Notes under the pieces: generated by a model | What the model saw: only the letters and a program-made list of their open reading frames with translations | What the model was told of the DNA's origin: nothing | Databases searched by the model: none | DNA from: Amborella trichopoda | Taxonomy: Eukaryota > Streptophyta > Magnoliopsida > Amborellales > Amborellaceae | NCBI RefSeq assembly: GCF_000471905.2 | Contig: NW_006499583.1 | Span: 176,843 to 240,842 of the forward strand | Length of the DNA: 64,000 nt | Reading direction: 5' to 3' | Part shown: positions 33,651 through 45,377 of the stretch, in pieces | How the letters are laid out: every line of letters starts with the position of its first letter | Position numbering within the stretch: the stretch's first letter is position 1 | Translations under genes and position numbers: made by a program

Positions 33651-34216
33651 CATTTCGAGCCAAGTCTTTGAAAAAAATACACATGCTACCTTTCTGTTTT
33701 TTTATTTCAAAACTGACAAAAAGTGACTAAGTTCAAGTACGGGGATCTATGAGTTTTCAGGATCCGTAACAGTGTACTACGAGACACTTTGTGTCGCTCT
33801 GACTGCCTATTGTGACACACAATAGGCACTCTGATAACCTGGATGGCACACTTTGTGCCTTATTTATCAAAATTCCAAAAATTCTGGCCCAGGGCGTCAG
33901 TGGGTCAGCCCATGATGTGTCAGATGCCCAAGGTACCAGCGTATCAGCCCAGAAAGTTAAAATTTGGTTTTCTGAGTTGACCTGCTAGTGAAGGTGCACT
34001 TTGTGTCGAATTTTTTAGAGATCTCGAAAATTATGCCGGTGATCCCCGTCATGTGTCACAAGTCCTTGATATTTATCTGATAGTTTCTGGAATAAAATAA
34101 AAAAAATAAAAAATTCTTTAAGATAAATAAGTTTTCAATCTGTGCACAAATTTTTAGTTCATTCCTAATTGGCTTACTTTTCTTATGTTTAGAAAAAATT
34201 TGCACATAAACTAAAA

Positions 34217-34262
<46 letters not shown>

Positions 34263-34804
34263 NNNNNNNNNNNNNNNNNNNNNNNNNNNNNNNNNNNNNN
34301 NNNNNNNNNNNNNNNNNNNNNNNNNNNNNNNNNNNNNNNNNNNNNNNNNNNNNNNNNNNNNNNNNNNNNNNNNNNNNNNNNNNNNNNNNNNNNNNNNNNN
34401 NNNNNNNNNNNNNNNNNNNNNNNNNNNNNNNNNNNNNNNNNNNNNNNNNNNNNNNNNNNNNNNNNNNNNNNNNNNNNNNNNNNNNNNNNNNNNNNNNNNN
34501 NNNNNNNNNNNNNNNNNNNNNNNNNNNNNNNNNNNNNNNNNNNNNNNNNNNNNNNNNNNNNNNNNNNNNNNNNNNNNNNNNNNNNNNNNNNNNNNNNNNN
34601 NNNNNNNNNNNNNNNNNNNNNNNNNNNNNNNNNNNNNNNNNNNNNNNNNNNNNNNNNNNNNNNNNNNNNNNNNNNNNNNNNNNNNNNNNNNNNNNNNNNN
34701 NNNNNNNNNNNNNNNNNNNNNNNNNNNNNNNNNNNNNNNNNNNNNNNNNNNNNNNNNNNNNNNNNNNNNNNNNNNNNNNNNNNNNNNNNNNNNNNNNNNN
34801 NNNN
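34263..34804. other. assembly gap (542 N)
   Basis: A run of N adjacent to a (TA)n microsatellite. Confidence 1.
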
Positions 34805-35389
34805 AGTGTTGGTCTACACCCTCCTAAAATTGTGCCCTGATCAAGTCAACCTCGACTCGGGACGCACTCAACTAGGCACAAATTGTTGCCTATTGCCACT
34901 TTCTTAACTGCATACTTTCTTGGGGCTTACCTACCCTTGTACCTCAATTGTGCTCTCGATCAATTAATTTCGATTCGAAAGCACACCTTACTTGGTACGA
35001 GCATGCCAAGTATTCACATTTCTTTATTTTTGTTCTTTGCTTGATTTGATTATGGCACTCTTCTCACATATGTACACTTGCATGCTCTTTTACACACTAC
35101 TTGCACATAATAGACCGGGGAAAGCCAGAAAACCAACAAATATTTTTGAAAACCCCCAAAATCCGGTGTTAAAGTTGTGAGGGGTACCTAGCCTTGAGAA
35201 CCGGGGCAGTTGATAATTGCGTAACTTTAATTGTGAGTACCCCTCTGTAATCCTCTTCCTCAAAGCAGCTCCACTCATAGTAGGACTTTACTGATCCCTT
35301 TAACAGGTGACCAAGACTTAAATGGGGACCTATATAACCTTGTCACTTTCAATTTTTCAATATTTAGGAACCCCACTAAAATACAGCTA

Positions 35390-35394
35390 CCCAT
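35390..35394. repeat. target-site duplication of the Tekay-like element, left copy (CCCAT)
   Basis: CCCAT before 35,395 is repeated at 45,373-45,377 directly after the 3' LTR. Removing the element and one copy restores continuity with the Tat I leader (around CTACCCATAGTTTAG). Confidence 0.85.
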
Positions 35395-35439
35395 TATAGG
35401 GACCAAGGATTTCCCAGCCATGGAAACACACACAGCAGT

Positions 35440-36090
35440 AGGAGCGTGAAAGAGAGGGTAACATCGTCTGTGAAGAGAAAAAGCACTGCCATGCGTGAAG
35501 AGAGAGAAAGAGTCGTGCCACATGTGAAGAGAGAGAAAGAGCAACACTGTGCGTGAAGAGAGGGAAAAAGCAACATTGCATGTGAAGAGAGAAAGAGCCT
35601 TTCCTCGTGTGAAGAGAGAGAAACATCATCATCGCATGTGAAGAGAGAAAGAGCAGCATCGCACGAGAAGAGAGAGAAAGAGCAGCATCGTGAGTGAAGA
35701 GAGATAAAGAGTAGTACCACACGTGAGGAGAGAGAAAGAGCAGTGCCATGCATGAAGAGAGAAAGAGCAGTTTCGTGTGTGAAGAGAGAGAAAGAGCAAC
35801 ACCACATGCGAAGAGAGAAAGAGTAACACCACAAGTGAAGAGAGAGAAAGAGCAGCATCGCATGTGAAGAGAGAGAAATAACAGCATCGTAGGTGAAGAG
35901 AGAGAAAGAGCAGCATCACACATAAAGAGAGAGAAAGAGTAACATCACATGTGAAGAGAGAAAGAGAAGCATTGTGCATGAAGAGAGAGAAAGAGAAGCA
36001 CTGTGCATGAAGAGAGAAAAAGAGCAGTACTGTGCGTGAAAGAGAGAAAGAGTAGCACCGTGCTTGAAGAGAGAGAAAGAGCAGCGCCGC
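35440..36090. repeat. GA-rich minisatellite, about 28-31-bp unit, some twenty copies
   Basis: Repeats of GTGAAGAGAGAGAAAGAGCA followed by a variable trinucleotide-rich spacer. Present only in the 5' LTR. It produces apparent serine/leucine/phenylalanine-rich reading frames on the minus strand. Confidence 0.92.
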
Positions 36091-37454
36091 GCATGACACT
36101 GCTGTGCATGAACAGTGATTGCCACCTGCTGGGTGCATGCAGCCACACACTGCCACTTGTCCAATTGCATGTGTGGTGTATGCCACCTATCAACACATGG
36201 GCTGCCACCTCCCATCAAGGGAGTACTTAAGCCTCTCTCTCTCCCTCACGCCATTCACTTCACTCTCTCTCTAGAGCCTTTCAACTTGGAGCCCTTTTTG
36301 TTAGTTATTGTTCACCATTGAAGAGCCTTGTTAGCAGCTTGAACCAGGAGACTATGGGAGAAGCTTTGGAGACATAGTGCACCTAAAGTAAGTGGATCAT
36401 CTACCTTGTAGGTCCTTAAGCATGGATTGGATATGAATTAAGCATGATAATTTGTATAAGTAGTGGCATGATTAATGGATGCACATGCACAATGTTGTAC
36501 TGTAAATTCAGCAATTTAGCTTGCCTTTGCATGACCAAAGTGAGTATCAAATCTTCCTTGTTTTTCATGGAAAGATTGTGCTTATTTGTTTTTGTGGAAA
36601 ATTAGAAAGGTTTATGCTAAGAATTAGCATAATTAGATGCTAATTGATTGTCATGTTGAGTGATCATGTGAATGTGCTGTAATTTTTAGGAAGGTTCTAT
36701 TTATTTGTAATTTACTTTTGACCTATCAAATGAAGTCCAATTGACCTCAAAACTCTGACATTAGAAATATATCTGTGTCTACTAAAATGTTCATTCTTGA
36801 TTCTTGCTCAAAGTCTTTATGCATGAAGAGTTATGTTTCAAAATGTGCAACTAGGTTACTGTTGATAGATTTAGTAAAAGTGCAGACCTGATGTCTCTGT
36901 TGTTACGAATTTTGAATAACCAAATAATATCTGTTTTCTTCTAAAACACTACCATTTGACATATTTATGTATGCTTACAATCACATGTTGAACACATTTC
37001 TAATTTTTTCCTAAATTGAGAGTTTTACAATTATTTACGAAGATGTGTCATTGTGGACAAATTTCGTAAAATCTAGAACCATTACTTGGTTGTCACGAAT
37101 TTTTGAATAATCAAATGGAGTCAAAGTGTTCTCAAAATGCCATTGTTTGAAATATACATGTTTTAACTCGAATTTTGGTTTTGGAAGTACTTTAAAATGT
37201 TTTATGGATTGAAAGTTATAATGGTACTAAGTAGGACATTTCACTATCCCAACTGCACAACAGGTTTCAGATGGGATACTACATTTCTAATGAGCTTTTG
37301 AAGGGACAAACGAGGTCCAAACGCCTTCAAACTATCCCCATTTGAAAGATATGCATGTTTAATGAAAACTTGGTTTTGGAACTATTTTCGAATTCCAAAT
37401 GGATCAAGCATTATGACCATATTTATGGCTGGATGTCACTGTCTGAAATTGCAA

Positions 37455-37720
37455 GAAAATATGATACTGTGATACTGAAAATATGACACTGTGATACTGA
37501 AAATATGACAATGATATACTCAAAAGATGACATTGTGATACTGAAAATGTGACACTGCGATACTGAAAATATGACACTGCGATACTGAAAATATGACACT
37601 GCGATATTGAAAATATGACACTGTGATATTGACAATATGATGTTGTGATATTGAAAATATGACACTATGATACTGGAATATGATATTGCGATACTGAAAA
37701 TATGATATTATGATACAGTG
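37455..37720. repeat. 22-bp minisatellite in the 5' LTR
   Basis: Tandem copies of AATATGACACTGTGATACTG-like units, degenerate. The same array is at 43,635-43,955 in the 3' LTR. Confidence 0.92.
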
Positions 37721-38110
37721 GAACTGATTAATATATGTGATTATGTTAATAACAGACTGATTTATGTTCCCTGACTGTTATGCAATGGGTCCTCCATTGG
37801 TAGTGGCTACTCTGATTCTGTTATATTAAGACTGTTTTATGTGCCATAGCCGCTATGCTATGGGTCCTCCATTGGTAGTGGCTACTATGATTATGTAAAT
37901 TAAGACTGATGTATGTCCCCTGACCGCTAGGTAATGGGTCCTCCATTGGTAGTGGCTACTTTGATTCTGTTATATTACGACTGTTATATGTGCCCTGACC
38001 GCTATGCAAAGGGTCCTCCATTGGTAGTGGCTACTCTGATTTTGTTATATTAAGACAGTTATATGTGCACTGATCACTAGGCAATGGGTTCCTCATTGGT
38101 AGTTGGGTAT
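37721..38110. repeat. about 74-bp tandem repeat in the 5' LTR, five copies
   Basis: The core GGGTCCTCCATTGGTAGTGG recurs every 73-75 bp with TTATATTAAGACTGTTATATG-like linkers. Counterpart at 43,980-44,340. Confidence 0.92.
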
Positions 38111-39145
38111 ACTGTACATCGACTCCTATGATGGGAGTGGAGTCGAGAATTGATTGTGAATAACAGGGAGGGTCGTGTCCCCCAAATTGTCATGGCCACT
38201 ATGGATTGGGCCCTCCAATGGTGGTGTCACGCCCTCTCGCTTGAAGGTTTTAGGAGAGGGTCGTGTCTTGCAAGGCCACAACCTATCGAAAATCCCAAAG
38301 CGCGATAGGGATTGTGTGTATGAGGGAGGACATTACAAAATGAGACCTCCATTTGTCATTGTCGTCCCTCCTGAAGGAGCGTAGAAGTCCCAAGTTACAG
38401 GATTAGCTTAGCCTGATCGATGTGGATTCTACTTCGGGAGTAAGCAATTGTATTTTCTGCTTGTCTGAATTAGGTATTATGTATGAGCATCTGACTGAAA
38501 CTATGATAAGGAACGATGTAACTGCTATCTCAAGAAATATTTGATGTTTTGGTATTTTAACCTTGCTCTCTTTATACTGTTAGTGTTTATTTTTTGATGC
38601 ACGACTCCACTCTGTGATACCAATATGATCTCTGATGCACCGTAGGCTACGTTATTATGTATCTGCATGTAGACGGGAATACAAGGGTAGTGATCTACTT
38701 ACTTGGCTTATAGCTCACTCCGCTTACTTTCATCTGTGTAGAGTGATAACACTTGATTGTGGGAGTCGAGCAGCAGAGTGGTGACAACAAATTTTTGAAG
38801 CTTCAGACCTATCAAGGACCCCCTTTCTGCATAGTAGGTGTCTGGTGGCAGGGCCACTGTGTTGTTTTGTTGTAATGTATTGTAAAGTCATGCTTGTAAG
38901 CGTTGAACTATATTGTAAAGAATCTTGGAGTTGAATGAACTCTTTATGGTTTTAATTTATTAAATTATTTTGTGCTTGATGTATGAGTTTTATTTAATTT
39001 TCGTGGTTTGCTTTGATTCTGCCTTTCTAACATGCGTTGAGCCACTCCAACCTGAGTGACGTTCATGACCTCCGATTGCGATCCTGCACTCAGTCTCCTT
39101 TCGGTAGGATAAGGTAGGGGTCAGGGGGCGGGGTCGTGACAGTTA

Positions 39146-39156
39146 TGGTATCAGAG
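39146..39156 (+). promoter_or_regulatory. tRNA-Met-type primer-binding site
   Basis: TGGTATCAGAG, complementary to the 3' end of initiator tRNA-Met, four bases after the 5' LTR end. Confidence 0.9.
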
Positions 39157-39252
39157 AAGCCATGATAAGATTCTTAGCCTCAGAAGTTTTAAAAGTGTCC
39201 GTAGAATAGTTTTGGATGATTAGTAACTGAGTGCCTGTGTCTTAGGTTGAAG

Positions 39253-40311
39253 ATGCCGAGGATGCAAGCCAATAATGCAAGCTCCAGTAATGAAAACACT
39301 GACGCCCTCAGTGAGTTTCTCAGAACCTTAGGGGCCATGACACAAATGATGAAAGAAGCAATGCCGACCCTGTCTACACCTGCCCCGGACCAGAATGACA
39401 GTAGTCTGATAGAGAAGTTTAGAGGGCTGGCTCCTTCGACTTTCTTGGGGTTTGGGGGAGTCGAGAAAGTAGATCATTGGAGAAGGCAAGTAGAAAATAT
39501 ATTTGAGGTGTTGCATTGTACGTATGAACAGAAGGTCAGGTTGGGAACCTTCATGTTAGAAGGAGATGTTGAGCACTTGTGGGGCTAAGTGAAGCAATCA
39601 TGGGAAGAATCAAGGACATAAGTGAGTTAGGGAAATTTCTATAAGCATTCAATGATAAGTATTTCCTTGACTCTGTACGGGAAAGAAAAGAAGTAGAGTT
39701 CATTGAGCTACAAACAGGAAATCTATCGGTGGAACAATATGCAGCTAAGTTTGCTGAGCTGTCAAGGTATACGCCACACATCATTAATACTGAGGCACGG
39801 AAAGCGAACAAATTTGAGAGAGGCCTCAAACCAGAAATAAGGGGGAGGGTGATATCAACAAATCTCAAAACCTTCTCCCCTTTGGTAGATTTAGCCTTGA
39901 GGATTGAGAAGGACTGTGAAGAATCTCGAGTTGGGGGAAACTAGAAGATGGGACCATCCCAATTTTCAAACTTGGGGAGAAACGTTTGACCACCACCGAG
40001 GAGGGACTTCAGGGGAAGAGATAACTAGAGGGTTAAGAAGATTCAAAAGACCTTGTCGGGCGACGTGAGGGAGAGCAGGCGCCCGACGTGCCCACATTGT
40101 GGAAAAGACAATCATTCGGCGAATGAGTGCCGAAGAAGGACAGGTGTGTGCTTCAGATGTGCCAACCCTGGCCACCAGATTAGAGATTGCCTAGTGAAGG
40201 GGCTTGAAAGCCGACCGGACTCAAGGTTGGATATTTGCCCTCACAAAATAAGAAGCCAAGACATCTGCCTTTGTAATCCGAGGTACGCGCTCCGTTTGTG
40301 GAATGGAAGCT
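39253..40311 (+). pseudogene. gag of the Tekay-like element
   Basis: The ATG at 39,253 starts MPRMQANNASSS. The capsid-type region includes VDHWRRQVENIFEVLHC, LQTGNLSVEQYAAKFAELSR and KANKFERGLKPEIRG. Two CCHC nucleic-acid-binding knuckles follow at about 40,092-40,191: CPHCGKDNHSANEC and CFRCANPGHQIRDC, both with all four ligands. Stops at about 39,585, 39,642 and 39,942 and further breaks before the knuckles make it non-functional. Confidence 0.88.
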
Positions 40312-40832
40312 AAAATTTGGTTGATCCTAGATCTACACACTCTTTTGTTGCACCTCACTTTGAATGCCACATAAATACTAGACCTTCACTTCATGACTGG
40401 ACATTGGTATTTTGCACACTTATGGGGGAATCTATACAAACTGATATTGTTTGCAAATACTATGGGGTTTTTCTTGAAGGGAGTGTGCTACCTATAGATT
40501 TAATAGTGTTAGACATCCAAGATTTTGATGTTATTTTGGACATGGACTGGTTGTCCACCCACAATGCTACATTAAATTGTCATGATAAAACTGTAACCCT
40601 TAGACACTCAAACCAGCCTGAGTTGAACCTTGTTGGCATCAAGGATGCTTCTCCTCTGCACTTCATCTTGGCTCTTCGGGCTTCCCGTTTGTTGGCCAAA
40701 AGATGTGTTATGTATTTGGCTTATGTAGTAGAAAATTGGGAGGTCCCGTCCAAGTTTGAAGAAATACTGGTGGTGAGGAAATATCCAGAGGTTTTTCCTG
40801 AAGAGTTAACCTCTCTGTATTCAGTCAGCTAA
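40312..40832 (+). pseudogene. aspartic protease and start of pol, Tekay-like element
   Basis: An open frame whose first residues are MVDPRSTHSFVAPHF. It matches the DxGxTHSF active-site loop of Ty3/gypsy proteases with Arg in place of the active-site Gly, so the catalytic loop is altered. Later residues include VLDIQDFDVILDMDWL (the conserved DxILGMDWL-type block, with Gly changed) and the pre-reverse-transcriptase wording KYPEVFPEEL. It ends at a stop at 40,830. Confidence 0.85.
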
Positions 40833-41445
40833 ATAGAATTTGAGATAAATGTGGTCCCTGGCACTGCCCCCATCTCTAAAGCCCTTTATAGGAGGCCCCA
40901 GTGGAACTAAAGGAATTGAAGGAACAATTGCAAGAATTGTTGGAGAAATGATTCATTCGACCTAGTGTTTTGCCCTGGGGTGGGCCTGTCTTATTTGTTA
41001 AAAAGAAAGATGGGTCTTTGAGACTTTGTATAGACTATCGACACCTGAACCAGATCACTGTAAAGAATAAGTACCCCTTGCCAATAATTGACGACCTTTT
41101 CGGCCAACTCCAAGGGGCCCAAGTATTCTAAAAAATTGACCTCCGGTCAAGTTATCATCAGCTGCGAGTCAAGGAAGTAAATGTCCCCAAGAGCGCATTC
41201 AGGATTCGATATGGTCACTATGAGTTCTTAGTAATGCCGTTCGGGTTAACAAATGCCTTGACTGCCATATGGATCTGATGAACAGAGTTTTTAAACCCTT
41301 TCGGGATGATTTTGTAGTCGTCTTTATAGATGATATTCTGATATACTCAAGGAATCTAGAAGAACGTGAACGACATTTAAGAATGGTCCTGTAGACCTTA
41401 AAAACAGAGAACTTATATACTAAGCTGGGGAAAAGCGAGTTTTGG
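40833..41445 (+). pseudogene. reverse transcriptase of the Tekay-like element
   Basis: Broken frames contain [85 protein letters not shown] and the catalytic block [18 protein letters not shown]. The FIDD acids are at about 41,322-41,333. Several stops (after ELLEK and QVF) and shifts (between ALYRR and the ELKEL block, and after the LTNA block) prevent translation. The core catalytic aspartates are still readable. Confidence 0.88.
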
Positions 41446-42192
41446 CTTCCAAGCGTGGCCTTCCTTGGGCATGTTATTTATAAGGACGGGGTCACAGTTG
41501 ACCCTTACAAAATTGAAGCCGTACTTAAGTGGGGAAGGCCAACAAATATGACGAAAGTCTGTAGTTTTCTCGGACTGGCTGGATATTATAAGCGTTTTGT
41601 AGAAGGTTTTTCAAAGATAACACTCCCCCTGACTCGCCTTACTCAGAAGAAGGTGAAATTTGTATGGTCGGATGACTGTAAGAAGAGTTTTCAAGAATTA
41701 AAAAAGAGATTAATTACGGCCCCAATACTAACCTTACCCGAAGGAAATGAAGGCTTTGTGGTCTCTATCGACGCTTATCATAAGTGACTTGGGTATGTAT
41801 TAATGTAACAAGGGAAGGTCATAGCTTATGCCTCTAGATAGTTAAAGCTGCATGAGCAAAATTACCCAACCCACGATTTGGAACTTGCAGCTGTAGTATT
41901 TTCCTTGAAAGTCTGGAGACATTACCTCTATGGGGCCCAATTTAAGATATTCACGAACCATAAGAGCCTCAAGTATTTATTTTCTTAGAAGGAGATGAAT
42001 ATGAGGCAAAGAAGATGGATGGACCTACTAAATGATTATGACTGCACCATTAACTATCACCCGAGTAAGACAAATGTAGGAGCAGACGCCTTAAGTAGGA
42101 ATCCCCGTGGTGTCAGTGGCTCACATGATGGTCCGAGAGATGAAACTGATAGAAGATGCAGTGGAATGGCGCCCAACACTACCCCTCAGTGA
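41446..42192 (+). pseudogene. reverse transcriptase end and RNase H, Tekay-like element
   Basis: Opens with FLGHVIYKDGVTVDPYKIEA and GLAGYYKRFVEGFSK (connection domain). RNase H follows with GFVVSIDAYHK (position of the first catalytic Asp), [35 protein letters not shown] and [11 protein letters not shown]. In the block just named an Asn (FTNHKSL) stands where families have Asp (xTDHKSL). Stops occur at about 41,786, 41,804 and 41,840. Confidence 0.88.
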
Positions 42193-43455
42193 TCGGGTAG
42201 GAATAATTGCGGGTACAAGAGTGGAACCTCGGCTCTTTCAATAGATCCGGGTGGCACGAAAGATAGACCCCCAGCTCATGAAAATCCTAAAAGATATAAA
42301 GTTAGAAAGAAAAGATGATTTCTCTGTCAGAGGTGATGATTTGTTGAAATTTAAAGATCGACTATGTATTCCAAGTGACGAGAATATAAAAAGGACTATT
42401 TTAGAAGAGGCACACCACTCCCGTTATGCGGTGCACCCTGGGAGCACAAGATTTAAGGAAAACTTTCTGGTGGAATAACATGAAGAGGGATGTGGCACAA
42501 TTTATTTCTAAGTGTCGAACATGTCAGCAAGTGAAGGCCGAACATTAAAAACCCACCGGACTGTTACAGCCCTTACATGTACCGGAGTGGAAGTGGGAAC
42601 ACATCACTATGGACTTTGTGTCTGGGTTGCCAAGATTAGGCACTGGGCATGATAGTATTTGGGTTATTGTGGACCGATTAACTAAAGCTGCTCTTTTCTT
42701 ACCGTTTCGCACCTCCTATACCCTTGATAAACTTGCTCAGTCATATATCAAAGAGATAGTAAGACTGCATGGGGTACCTGTTAGCATTGTATTCGACAGG
42801 GACTCTATATTTACTTCAAGATCTTGGAATAATTTGCAATCAGCCTTGGGCATAAAACTCACTTTCAGTACTGCTTTCCACCCCTAGACAAATGGACAGT
42901 CAAAGAGAACCATTCAGACCCTAGAAGATATGTTGAGGGCATGTGTTTCAAACTTTAAAGGAAATTGAGATGATCACTTACCTCTAATAAAATTTGCATA
43001 TAACAACAGTTTCTAAGCTAGTATTCAAATGACAACTTTTGAGGCCTTGTATGAGAGGAAGTGCAGATCACCAGTATGTTAACATGAAGTCGACGAAAGG
43101 AGACTGTTAGGGCCAGAAATTGTTCAGATGACATCATAGAAGATTGCCTTAATTTCAGAAAGGCTAAAAAAAGCTCAAAGTCGGCAGAAGAGTTATGCCT
43201 ATAATCGCCGAAGAGACCTCGAGTTTGAAGTAGGTGATCGGGTCTTTGTGAAAGTGTCGCCAACGAAGGGCATTATGAAGTTCAGTAAGAAAGGAAAATT
43301 AAGTCCACAATTTCATTGGACCCTTTGAAATTTCAGAAAGGATTGGAGTCGCGGCATACTGACTGGCCTTATCGCCCGAGTTGGCCAATATTCATGATAT
43401 CTTCCATGTACCTCTGTTGAGAAAGTATCAGCCCGATCCGTCCCACGTCTTGAAG
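42193..43455 (+). pseudogene. integrase of the Tekay-like element
   Basis: Zinc-binding part HHSRYAVHPGSTRF, then, after a one-base shift near 42,470, KCRTCQQVKAEH. The core has MDFVSGLP (first Asp), VFDRDSIFTSRSW (second Asp) and, at about 42,890-42,915, TNGQSKRTIQTL, where Lys replaces the catalytic Glu. The C-terminal part keeps FEVGDRVFVKVSP, IGPFEISERIG and HDIFHVPLLRKYQPDPSHVL before the frame runs into LTR sequence. The missing Glu alone would abolish strand transfer; stops at several places confirm inactivity. Confidence 0.88.
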
Positions 43456-45372
43456 TATTCTATATTTTTAATGAGCTTTTGAAGGGTCAAACGGGGTCCA
43501 AACGCCTTCAAACTACCCCCATTTGAAAGATATGTATTTTTAAGCCAAAATTTGTTTTGGAACCATTTCTGAATTTCAAATTGATCGAGTATTATGACCC
43601 TATTTATTGCTGGACGTCACTATTTGAATTTGCAGGAAAATATGACACTGTAATAATGAATATATGACACTGTGATACTGAAAATATGATACTGCGATAC
43701 TGAAAATATGACATTGCGATACTAAAAATATGACACTGTGATACTGTTATATTGAAATATGGCACTGTGATATTGAAAATATGATACTGTGATACTAAAA
43801 ATATGACATTGCGATACTGAAAATATGACACTGTGATACTGGTAATATGACACTGTGATACTGAAAATATGACACTACAATACTTAAATTATGACATTGT
43901 GATACTGAAAATATGATACTGTGATACTGTAAATATGATACTACGATACGGTGCCACTGATTAATATATGTGATTATGTTATAACATACTGTTTTATGTA
44001 CCCTGACCATTACGCAATGGGTCCTCCATTAGTAGTGGCTACTCTAATTTTGTTATATTAAGACTGTTATATGTATCATGATGGTTATGCAATGGGTCCT
44101 CCATTGGTAGTGGCTACTCCAATTATGCTATATTAAGACTATTATAAGTGCCCTGACTACTACGCAATGGGTCCTCCATTGGTAGTGGCTACTCTGATTC
44201 TATTATATTAAGACTGTTATATGTGCCTAACCGCTGTGCAATGGGTCCTCCATTGGTAGTGGCTACTTTGATTCTGTTATATTAAGATTGTCATATGTAC
44301 CCTGACCACTATGCAATGGATCCCACATTGGTAGTTGGGTATATTGTACCTCGACTTCTATGATAGAAGTGGAATCGAGAAGTGTCTGTGAATAACAAGG
44401 AAGGTCGCACCCCCCAAATTGTCATGGGCATTATGCATTAGGTCCTCCAATGGAAGTGTAATGCCCTCTTGCCTAGAGGAGTAAGCAGAGGGTCATGTCT
44501 TGCAAGGCCATAACATATCGAAAACCCCAAAGCATGCTGGGGATTGTATGCGTGAGTGAGGATATTACGAAATGGGACCTCCATTTGTCATTGTCCTCTC
44601 TCCTGAATGAGGGTAGATGTCCCAAGTTATAGGTTAGCTTAGCCTGATCGATGTGGCTTCTACTTCGGGAGTAAGCAATTATATTTTCTGCCTATCTGAA
44701 TTAGATATTCTGTGTGAGTGTCTGACTAGAATTGTGATAAGTAACGATGTAACTGCTATCTCAGGAAATATTCGATGCTGTGGTATTTGAACCTTTCTCT
44801 CTTTATACCGCTAGTGTTTATATTTTGATGCACGACTCCACTCTGTGATACCAGTATGATCTCTGATGACCCTATGCTATGTTATTATGTATTTCCATGT
44901 ATAAGGGAATACAAAGGTAGTAATCTACTTACTGGGCTTATAGCTCACTCCGTTTACTTTCATTTGTGTAGAGTGATAGCACTTGACTGTGGGAGTCGAG
45001 TAGCAGAGTGGTGGCGGCAGTCTTTTGAAGCTTCAGAGTTGTCAGGGACCCCCTTTCTACAAAGTAGGTGTCTGGTGGTGGGGCCACTGTGTTGTCTTGG
45101 TGTGGTGTATAATAAATTCAGGCTTGTAAGCCTTAAACTATATTATAATGAATCTTGAAGTTGAATGAATACTTTATGGTTTTAATTTATTCTATTTTTT
45201 TTGTGCTTGATGTATGAGTTTTATTTAATTTTTGTAGTTTACTTTGATTCCGCCTTTCTAAAATGGGTTAAGCCACTCCCACTTGAGTGATGTTCGCGAC
45301 CTCCGGTCGCGATCCCACACTCTGTCGCCCTCCGGCAGGGTAGGGTACGGGTTAGGCGGCAAGGTCGTGACA
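43456..45372 (+). repeat. 3' LTR of the Tekay-like element, 5'-truncated
   Basis: 1,917 bp matching 37,277-39,141, beginning TTTTAATGAGCTTTTGAAGGG-like and ending GTCGTGACA. The 22-bp (43,635-43,955) and 74-bp (43,980-44,340) minisatellites are present. The first about 1.9 kb, with the GA minisatellite, and any polypurine tract are absent, so pol is joined to the middle of the LTR. Confidence 0.88.
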
Positions 45373-45377
45373 CCCAT
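45373..45377. repeat. target-site duplication of the Tekay-like element, right copy (CCCAT)
   Basis: Identical to 35,390-35,394 and immediately after the 3' LTR end. Confidence 0.85.

Larger units (their letters stand above)
33651..35394 (+). other. Tat II leader, first part, with an assembly gap
   Basis: Non-coding leader. At 33,780-34,020 are more GTGTCGC/TTTGTGTCG words like those in U3. A (TA)n tract (34,220-34,262) leads into a 542-bp run of N (34,263-34,804). From 34,805 to 35,394 the sequence aligns with the Tat I leader at 28,800-28,240 (shared GATCAAGTCAACCTCGACTC-like, ACCGGGGAAAGCC, CTAGCCTTGAGA and CTCAAAGCA blocks) and stops exactly at the CCCAT duplication. Confidence 0.8.
35395..39141 (+). 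repeat. 5' LTR of the Tekay-like element (about 3.75 kb)
   Basis: Start set by the CCCAT duplication (first bases TATAGGGACC, so the canonical TG is not intact) and end set by GTCGTGACA just before the primer-binding site. The last 1,865 bp (37,277-39,141) match the 3' LTR. The first 1,882 bp have no counterpart there. It contains three separate minisatellites. The long minus-strand frames at 35,387-36,218 are repeat artefacts. Confidence 0.75.
35395..45372 (+). mobile_element. Ty3/gypsy retrotransposon, Tekay/Del-like, defective
   Basis: A 9,978-bp element in the Tat II leader. Order: long 5' LTR, tRNA-Met-type primer-binding site, gag with two CCHC knuckles, protease, reverse transcriptase, RNase H, integrase, then a truncated 3' LTR. 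Both LTRs end GTCGTGACA, and CCCAT flanks the element. The pol wording ([27 protein letters not shown]) and the primer site suit the Tekay/Del chromovirus lineage. The C-terminal part of pol, where a chromodomain would be, is missing because pol runs straight into LTR sequence at about 43,456. Many stops and frameshifts; not functional. Confidence 0.9.

Noticed and set aside
35387..36218. Overlapping minus-strand open frames of 90-185 codons rich in Ser, Leu, Phe and Cys
   Set aside because: All derive from the 28-31-bp GA-rich minisatellite in the 5' LTR; the three frames read the same repeat.
37423..37665. Minus-strand open frame with repeated YFQYHSVIF-like units, also at 43,604-44,010
   Set aside because: It is the translation of the 22-bp LTR minisatellite.
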